From Nemopilema nomurai (taxonomy: Eukaryota > Cnidaria > Scyphozoa > Rhizostomeae > Rhizostomatidae), in NCBI GenBank assembly GCA_003864495.1, contig ML133437.1, positions 310,001 through 374,000 of the forward strand: a stretch of DNA of 64,000 nt. Reading direction: 5' to 3'. Of the stretch, positions 46,801 to 55,800 are shown piece after piece (position 1 is the first letter of the stretch; the number at the start of each line of letters is the position of its first letter). A program made the translations under genes and the position numbers. The notes below the pieces were generated by a model. That model made no database searches, was not told the origin of the DNA, and saw only the letters and a list, made by a program, of their open reading frames with translations.

Positions 46801-49800
46801 AGCGAAATGAACTGTGCATGGCAACAAGGAGAAAGTACTCTTGTTCACGTTAATACGTTTCGAAGTGGTTGGCGAAAACGCCTGTCTCAATTCCTCTACA
46901 TGCTGTTGTAGCTTCTAGACAGTTTTTTAAAATTAAATTCGATAAGTTTTCGTGAACACAAAGAACATGCCCATAGGTTTGATATTGCTCAGGTGTATGA
47001 CATTTTTTCAAATCGATACTTTTCATTGGGCTAAAGTGGCACAAGCAAACCAAAATTTGCGCTTCAATGTACGCTGTTTGGGCAAAACCTGCATCTCCGC
47101 GTTCGACGTCTCTTTTCCTTTACTACTTTATCTCACAAAGGCTAATTCATCCTCTTGTAGTCTTAAAACAAACATTCCAGCTTTGCTAAAGAGAAAAGGG
47201 AATCGAGCACCATGCAGAGAAGACAATTTTGAGATTGAGGGCCTGTTTATATGGAGAAAATTATCCCACCTTTCAGCTTGTGAGCTGGTAGGTGAAATCC
47301 CACTCTTCTATTTCGATAATTTCATCCCACCTACCAAATGATAAGCTGAGAGGTGGGATAAATTTGCTCATATAAACAGGCCGAGTCTGTCTGACGAAAG
47401 TTCTGGGAAAGAAGGGCATCTGACCTTGGCATGGTACCATGATGATCACGAAATAAAACTCGTTTTTAAATACATTCTCATTTGCAATTTGATTTGAAAT
47501 GACTTTGGCGCGAAGAAATGTTAATGTAAGCGCCAGGAATAAGACTTTCCATCGTAACTCTTGCGATGCCTAACAGACACTGCACTGAGCCTAAATAAGT
47601 TTATGCTAGATAAGATAAGCAAAGCAATAAACGCTTGAAGGGACAAGATAAAGAGTGACAAGATTTAGTAGGGGAATAATAATCTGCATATTATTAGACA
47701 AACACGTACCCCAGTTGGGTAATTATTCAAGCACTGAAATGACTTGTTTGGATCTGATAGCACCTTCATATTGCAATCTGAAAACCCAGGTCTTCGGGTC
47801 CTTTAAAAAAAAGACCGTGAATGAAATTCAATTTTTGAACAAACCATAAACTGCATGCTATTCTTAGAAAGCTCTCAAACAGCTTCCTCTATAGTTATGT
47901 CAAAGAAAAATAACTCTCGATACCAATGGTGAACTTAAAAATCAATTAAATAAAAACTTTCAGTCAAACTTAAGGGCATTCAAGCCAGAAGCGCTTAAGT
48001 GTTTCTTCAACAGGTAACTTGAAAGCCTCATTTTATTCTGATAGAGATATTCCTAACTATACCGTCTAGAAAATGCAAGCACCTATTGTAAATGATTAAT
48101 GAAGACAATCTTAATTAGCCATACTCGTTACAATGTCTCATTAAACCTTTGCGGTATCTATTGCAGCTTTGACGGTCCTATTTTCAAGTGTCCTAGTTTC
48201 CTTGTGTTTAGTTGTTAATGACTAGTGAGATTCACTTGTTAATGATTAGTTGTTGTTGTTGCTTACTTTGGGCCTCCCATGAAGCAACCTCTTGTAGTCA
48301 GGCAGACGCACGGAGATGTGTCTATGTAAGTGAAGAAATTCATTTAGCAATTAGCTAGTTGTCAAATAGAATAAATAGAAATAAATACGGAAGTAAATGA
48401 GAACATACAGTAATGTACCTTGACGTATCGGTAAAAAGCTAGTAAAGCAAATACAGAGTTTTTGATGCTGAAAAGTTGGAGAGTAGATGTCTCATAAATG
48501 CATACCATGAGGAAATCCAAAATTGTGTCCAAGTTCATGGGCCAAGATGACAGTTGGTCCAGTCAGAGCAGTAAAGGACCACTGTGCAAACGAAATAATA
48601 TTGATAACATCATTTGTAAGAGACAATATGAAAGTAAAGAAGTATACGAGTTGGTACGTGAGAAACTTAGAAATGTGCAAATCCTGCATGATTTTGAAGA
48701 GCTAGTTATTATTGAAGAAACAGAGTGATAGAAATGCAGTATTTCGAGTGAGATATCAAAGGATGCCCACCGAGCGCTATTTTGCAATTTCCAGGTCTAA
48801 TAAAAATCGTGCCAAGCGTTTTGTTGTCAATTAAGCAACATCCTTCAAACACTTATTGTTGGTTTTGAAATATTGTTTCAGCTATGTAAACAAAACACTT
48901 TACTCGATATCTCTTTAGTTAATTAGACCTAAAATAATTTGAATTAATTTCAAGTCCGCGGAGTGGGAAATTTTTACCGAGCTTCAGTTTCTATACATCA
49001 TGCCTTCCTTTTGTTAGGATTTGTTATTTTCCCCCATTCAGGCAATAAACCGACTCTTTAGTGTATATGAGAATTCTGTGATAAATTTAAATATCCATGA
49101 AAATAAGTCTTTATGCCAATTCGGTCGCTCTTATTAATTCAACGTGAATTAAAATCCAGCATTATCATACTGCATCTTCATTACAGCTAGACTTCAGACG
49201 ACATGACCAGGAGTATTAACTGAAAGTTGCCATGAAAAGCACTTAAGTGAGCAAGAATCTTGCCATGCTTAGAAAGGGTTACCTTATCAATACCAGTTCC
49301 ATGTCCATCACTGCAGATTCCATTGAGGTATGCCATTCCAACAACACCGTTCTGCCAGCCTCGAATGCTGCAAAAATCAATAAATCAGCAAGCGAATCAA
49401 TCAATAATTTTCATGGTAGCAAACGCCAAGTTTTAGATATTCTTTATTAGCATTAATTAAACCAAAATTTACAATTAATTAAAAATAAGAATTTTATTTC
49501 AAAAATGAAGACTTATTTCCATATATGAAATACATCAAAGATCCTGGTAATTCAAGAACTTTTGCAGAGTCCAGAAAAAATCATAAACCTTCCTCCGGCT
49601 GCAATTTTTATAATCCAAACCTTTCTATTCTCCCAAGCCATCAGCACAAGCATTTTAGAAAGATGTAAAATAACATGTGATAAAATAACATAAAATAAAT
49701 AAAGATGTATAATTGTAAAATAACACAGCAGATAAAGTTTCACTTGAAGTCTCAGTGTTGTTAAAAGCAAACTAATAGAACTGTTGCTGTTACGGGCCAA

Positions 49801-52800
49801 ACACTTCTAAAACGTTCTGCAAAGCAAATTCGTCAAATTCAAGAAATAACCTAGGAGCAACTTCACGAATGATTGTGTAAGCAAATTAGGAAGACGTAAA
49901 GAATCAAAGATGTAGCTTTGTCTTCAAGATTCTCTAATGCACGAAGTTAGGCCTTACTTCTTTATAGGTTAAATAAACCGTCGATTTTTCTCGAGACCGG
50001 CTCCTTTTTTCTCAATTAAATCCAAACAAAGTCTATTCTCCCAAGCCATCAGCACAAGCATTTTAGGAAGTTAGTACTAAACAAAAATGTCCTGCATAAG
50101 AAAAAAGGCGATGATTTAAAGTAACTCGATTCTATACTTCCGGTCCTACCTAATATAATGAGCAATGTCGTGGCGAATGACTTGAAGCAAGTTGGCCTTC
50201 CTGTAGCGGTTGAATGTTGATATTTGCACTCCACCGCTCTCGTTATAAGGAACCTTATTGCCGGTCGTCCATATCTCCAATGCCACAAGCACCACGCGTA
50301 CGTTTACGGCTGCGTACGACTGGCAGAATGAAAAATTCAAACAATTACTTCAACTAGAAATTGGCTAAAGTCACCCTAAACTTCGCTTTACGTCTTACTC
50401 TATGCATGAAAAAATAAATCATTTTGCTAAGGCTATCGAGCTAAATTAGTATGCAAGTTGACTGCTTTTAATACAAATGGCAATGCTTCGATTGGCTTCC
50501 GATTTCATCTGGAACTAAGGGCGCTTAAGACAACTTTATAGAACCATTAATGAAAAGGGGAGGGGGGTTTTACAGAGCATGTTGGTTTGTTGATTTGAAT
50601 AACATATACGTACCCTATCAACTGCATGAATAGCATTCAGCATCCGTGATAGGACCACTGATTTGTTGCTGTTGTATTTCAGGTACTAAAATTAAAGTTA
50701 ATAGATCTTATATATCAACAAAAATGCATCGCACATTACTTCTAGTACTTTGCAAAGCCAAATCAGGATGAGGAGTTGTAACACCAAAGCTAGAGTAAAA
50801 TTACAATATGCCAAACAGGGGTCTTTAGGGGCTTTGCCATTGCTATGAATGTCTATTCATATTTTACATTACATGTCCATTACAGACTATTTACTCACCA
50901 CTTGGTAGTCGACAACAAGAAACATCTCACAGAATCTCGTTTTATTCGTGATTGGGTACTTAGCATACACCGGATCGACTTCTGGAACGAGGCTGAGGTT
51001 TTCTAGCTGAAAGAAAATGAAGGTGAATTTGAAAGAGCGTGAACACAAATCAAATGAATTAAGGCCCTTGGAATAGAACAGAGATTGGTACTCATAATAG
51101 TCGCTTTACTAAGGCGTCTACCTTTGATAAGATCTTGTGAGACTTGAGAGTTCTTTTGGCAGGTTTCTACAATTCTTAGAGATTCTCACCTCATCACTTT
51201 CAGCCTTCATAATCACTTGTGCTTTGCTTTCATCTTCGTCGTTATAAACCGATTCATCAGCGCTCACATCAGATTCCAAAAAATCGTTGTTAAACGGATC
51301 GATACCTTAAGAGACAGGACAAACAACATCGTGCCGTTATATAAACGCATTCCTTTGCCCTCGAAGGACAACTGGCCCTTTTTCACAATCAGAACCAGAG
51401 CCAATTCTCCCGGTATTCTGATTTACAATTTCTAAAGTTTTAAGTACGATGTCTTAAAGACAAAATTTGTTTTGAGTCCTAAAAGTATATAGCAATGGTG
51501 TGGAACATTGAAAAAGTGATGGAAGGGCGTATCTTCATTAATCGTTCAAATATAGTCAAACTTGGCATATTTTTATTGCTTCGTTCAAACAATTTATTCT
51601 GCCACAGACAACCACCCCTCCTTTTTGCTTTCCATTTATCAATTTCAAACATTTTTGACAGTTTGGATACAAAGATAAAAGATATGAAAAATCACCAATT
51701 GTTCTTTTGCCAAGATCTTCGTCTTCGTGCGGTGCCTCATATAATTTGTGGGCTCCATTTTCCTGCAACCAGAGAGTAATTGCATATAAAACAAGCCATC
51801 AAGCATTTACGCGTAAATGTATTGTAATTAGAATTGCAACTGCTTTAAAAACTGAGATGAATAGAGGTATCTAGTCACCAAATGCGAATCTCTGATGTAC
51901 CAAGAAACATCAAGTGACGTGAATTTCTACCTTCGCTCCATCGATTGGCTCCAAGTTGTACAGCGTGTCCCCGTCTTCAATTGTTCCTCTGCAAAGAGAT
52001 ATAGTCGCATTTTTTCATGTTCGTATCCGCTTTTTCAAAACAAAGTAAAACACGGAAGATATCTTTGGCTGGGTATATTCTTTGAAATAAATTGAGTAAT
52101 GTTGCTAGAAATAAGTCAATTATTTTTATGAGTTGAAGGCATAGTCGCAGATGTCTGAAAAATTCATTAATGATATGTTTTCTTTTTCCTAAAGTAGCTG
52201 GCTCTATCCTATTTGGTTCCCTTGAAATTTAATGTGTATTGCACGCCTTTCTAGGTAGTCAATGCATTAGATCCTACTTCTGCATGCCTCCACATGTTAG
52301 ACTCTGTAATTAACGATGGACGTTTTGGCTTACGTAGTCACAAGTATTCTAACATTGAGGTACGAAGATGTCGTTTAAATAGAAGCCCTCGTCCAAAGCA
52401 GCTTTGTGTGATTATGAAGAGAGAAAGAGCAAGACCTTTGAGATTAATGGCTTGATTGCCTTGTATCTTTTGATAAATACACTTGGTCATAATCATTTTC
52501 ATTACCTTAAACCATTGCAGGTATCCAAGAGAACATGTGAGTCCTTCTTGTATGCGATTTTGCCGCTATAAAAACAGCTATCCGGGGCAACCTACAAAAA
52601 TTTGGATGAATCTGAATATAAATTGAATCGGCTGCAGAAACATATCTAGCTCAACTCTGAAATATATCAAATTCAAGCAATTATTACTCCTCAAGGTTAG
52701 TTTTTCTAGCAATTTTTCTTTAAGTGACTATTATAAACGAAGTTAGCCTTTGCTACGAAAGTAAGAGGTGAAGATGATTACGCTTTCGGAAATTGCTGAT

Positions 52801-55800
52801 CCTTTGTCGTCAAATGTCCTGATCAAAACCTTATCTGGATGAAATCCACTGTAAAAGGAGAAAAGCATATTACATTTTAATTATCAACGAAATTGTTATA
52901 TTTAGCAAATGTCTGAAAATATGTGTGATGTTAATTGTTTTTTTCAGCGTACTAAATTCTCAGTAAATCACTTTTTGGTGGATCGGTGACATAAAACGGC
53001 TTTATTCTTGAATTGTCTTTTCAACTGATCTATAAGCTAATCTACCCATCCAGCTTAGTAGCCAAAAAAACTACAAGGGACAAAGATCTTACAAGACTTT
53101 TGATGATTTTTAGATGAATCTTTTTCAATCGAACAGTGCAGTGACTTAATCTGCGAAATTATTTATCTAATCCGCCCTCTAGTGTTTTGATATGCAACTG
53201 GCTAATAATTTTGTCAGCTTTTGGTCATTTACCGACTTTTGCATACAACGAGAAGTGTCGGATGAAATTGTAATTTGAGAATGCAAAAACTGGCTCCGCT
53301 ATTTCTAGCTATTATTTAGTTTTGTACCACGAATCATTTGATAAGATTGTTTGTCTGTTGTCGAAAGGTAAAATCGATAGAGTCGCTCTTCAACAACTTG
53401 TAAGTCATATTCAAGGACAGAAACTACAATAGATTAGCTACTCCTGCATACACATTTCTCTTCATTTCCAAAAGCAGCGGTCCATCCTTCTTATTCAACT
53501 GAAAGATCACCTCATCTGCATGTGTCCCTTCTGTAATCGAGATATTTGATGTTAGATAAAGATATTAGAAATAGGACATGTATACATCCGACGCTATCTT
53601 TAATATACGAAGTTTTAATGAGTGTTGGAGCAAACAACAGCCAACGAGGAGAGCAAACATATTTCTTCTTATGATCGTTTGGTTAAAACAGCTGGAAAAT
53701 GATGTAAAACTGTCGTATTCTATGTACACAATCAAGGGTATTGGTAAAAGAAAACGCTAAGGGTATTTTAAAAGCTAAGTCTACGAAAACTTGTTGCGAG
53801 GATACGAATGCCCGACATTTTCTGTTTGTTTATTGAATTCTAGTTAGTTGCAAGACAATGGAAGTACGAATAAGCAAAACAAATGGTCATTCAAAACGCT
53901 ATGCCTTTATTGAGACAGCTCTTGCAAACATACTTGAATTTTTCCATATAAAACACGTGAATAATCACATTCCTAAACGGTATCGTTCAGAAATTGTTGA
54001 GTTGTCAAAAATAGAGAGGGGGCCTTTTGTAGGGCTTAAAAGCATTTTAAAGCTAGAAAATTTAAACAAGAAGACCGTGCAACTTGAGTTTCAATCTATG
54101 AGATGCATTTATTTTAATTGAAATGGCAATTGCAGACAAATGTCTGGTGAACTGTTCATTATGACCTGATGAATTGATGCCAGCCTTGGATACCTAATCA
54201 TCTGAACTTATTTTAAATTAAACAGTGAAACTACGCAAAGCTAGCTATGCAATTTTGCCATAATACAAGCTTTGCCCGTGTGTCATTATTTCAACCAAAA
54301 TCTGCTTAAAGATGTCTAATAATCAAAAAAATTTCTTTACTATCTAAACGAGTTGTCAGCTCTCTCCGTTCGACTCCATTGTAAATGGCTTTTGGGAAGA
54401 CGATTTCGTAACACTGCACTGATATAACGCCTGTTAAAGTAACAAGAATTGAAATAAATTTAGTAGGATATAAAAGAGACAAATGTTATTTGCTTAACGT
54501 TAGCTGATTGAGAAGGAGGTAAGAATAGATCTGGTCATTACTTTGACTTAGAGCCTGGTTATCATAACAAAACAGCTAGGAACCAAGGTCCTAGTAATTA
54601 AATACCATTAAAAGTGTTTTTATTTATCTGATGATTAACACTTGAAAAGAACTGATTTAGTTGTTTTCGACACTGATATCAAGTTGCCTATTTCCTTAAT
54701 CTTATAATGACTCCCAATCTGCAAAAGCTTTCTTATCCAAGATACTATTGACTACCCGAAAGAATGGAACCTAACCATATTTTGTCTCAGCAAAAACCGC
54801 TTGACCTATTCAATGAAATGTAATCGCCGCAAAAAATGCACAATAAGGGTCCTACAGTTATTAACATTAGTTATTTCCTTGCCGCTATGTTACAGAAATT
54901 GGAAAATTCTTTTGTGAAATGATTTCTGATGAAATTTATTCTACAATTCGTTTTGTTTCGTGCTAGAGACATGTATTTCATTGCTTGCTATTTCAATTCA
55001 TTACCACTCAAATCGCTGCAGCATTTCTAATCCAAGAATCCAGAGTTCTATAAAAGCATATCTTCTTCCGTGAAAATGGTCTTGCAGAAGTCGATGCTGG
55101 TTTTATTGTGTATAGGAGCAATACACGTTGACTCTCATTTAAATACACCGCACGAAAAGAATCAAATTAGCAGTGAGGCAAGATTGATAATTTAATTGAA
55201 TCAATGTTTTATTCTTTAGAGGAACGTGTTAACAATTCCAAGCCAACGAGGGTACAAAGGAGAGACCAAAGTTTTCACAGACGCTTTAGTTGCCATGGAT
55301 CTTTTCTGCAAGTGCCTTACGTGTTATGCATACCCTACTGTTTTATATATAATGGGGGTGGTAACCTTAAAATTACTGCCTGCGTTGAAGCAACGGTGGG
55401 CTCCATTTATAGCAGCAGTAAATCAAGGGTGTGCTGTAAAAAATGAATTAATTCATGATATCAAAATTGGCAAGAAAAGCGTGCTTCTCAAATTGTTATC
55501 AAAGTCGAGAGGCATGTGGTATTTTAAACCTTTTATAGAATTTTAGATCCAAACAATCAATTATTTCTTATTGGCCTTTAAACACTACCGGGAAGACATA
55601 CAAAGGGCACATACAAGTTCCTTTTTTCCAACACTATATGAGTTCCTAATTTAGAGTTTTACCATTATCAGCATACGATTAAATCAAGCGAAACAAACTA
55701 TTCATCAAAGTTCATGCCGCATTTCGCAAGTCTTGAAGCTGTGTTGTGACTTCAAGAATCGTTCCACATTGAGAACTATCGGGTGCGCCAAGAGCTGCGA

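Noticed and set aside
53858..54121. 87-codon plus-strand frame in ADAM-A intron 2
   Set aside because: No recognisable domain or paralogous copy in ADAM-B; treated as chance.
55226..55546. 106-codon plus-strand frame in ADAM-A intron 1
   Set aside because: No domain, no codon or splice evidence of a gene.
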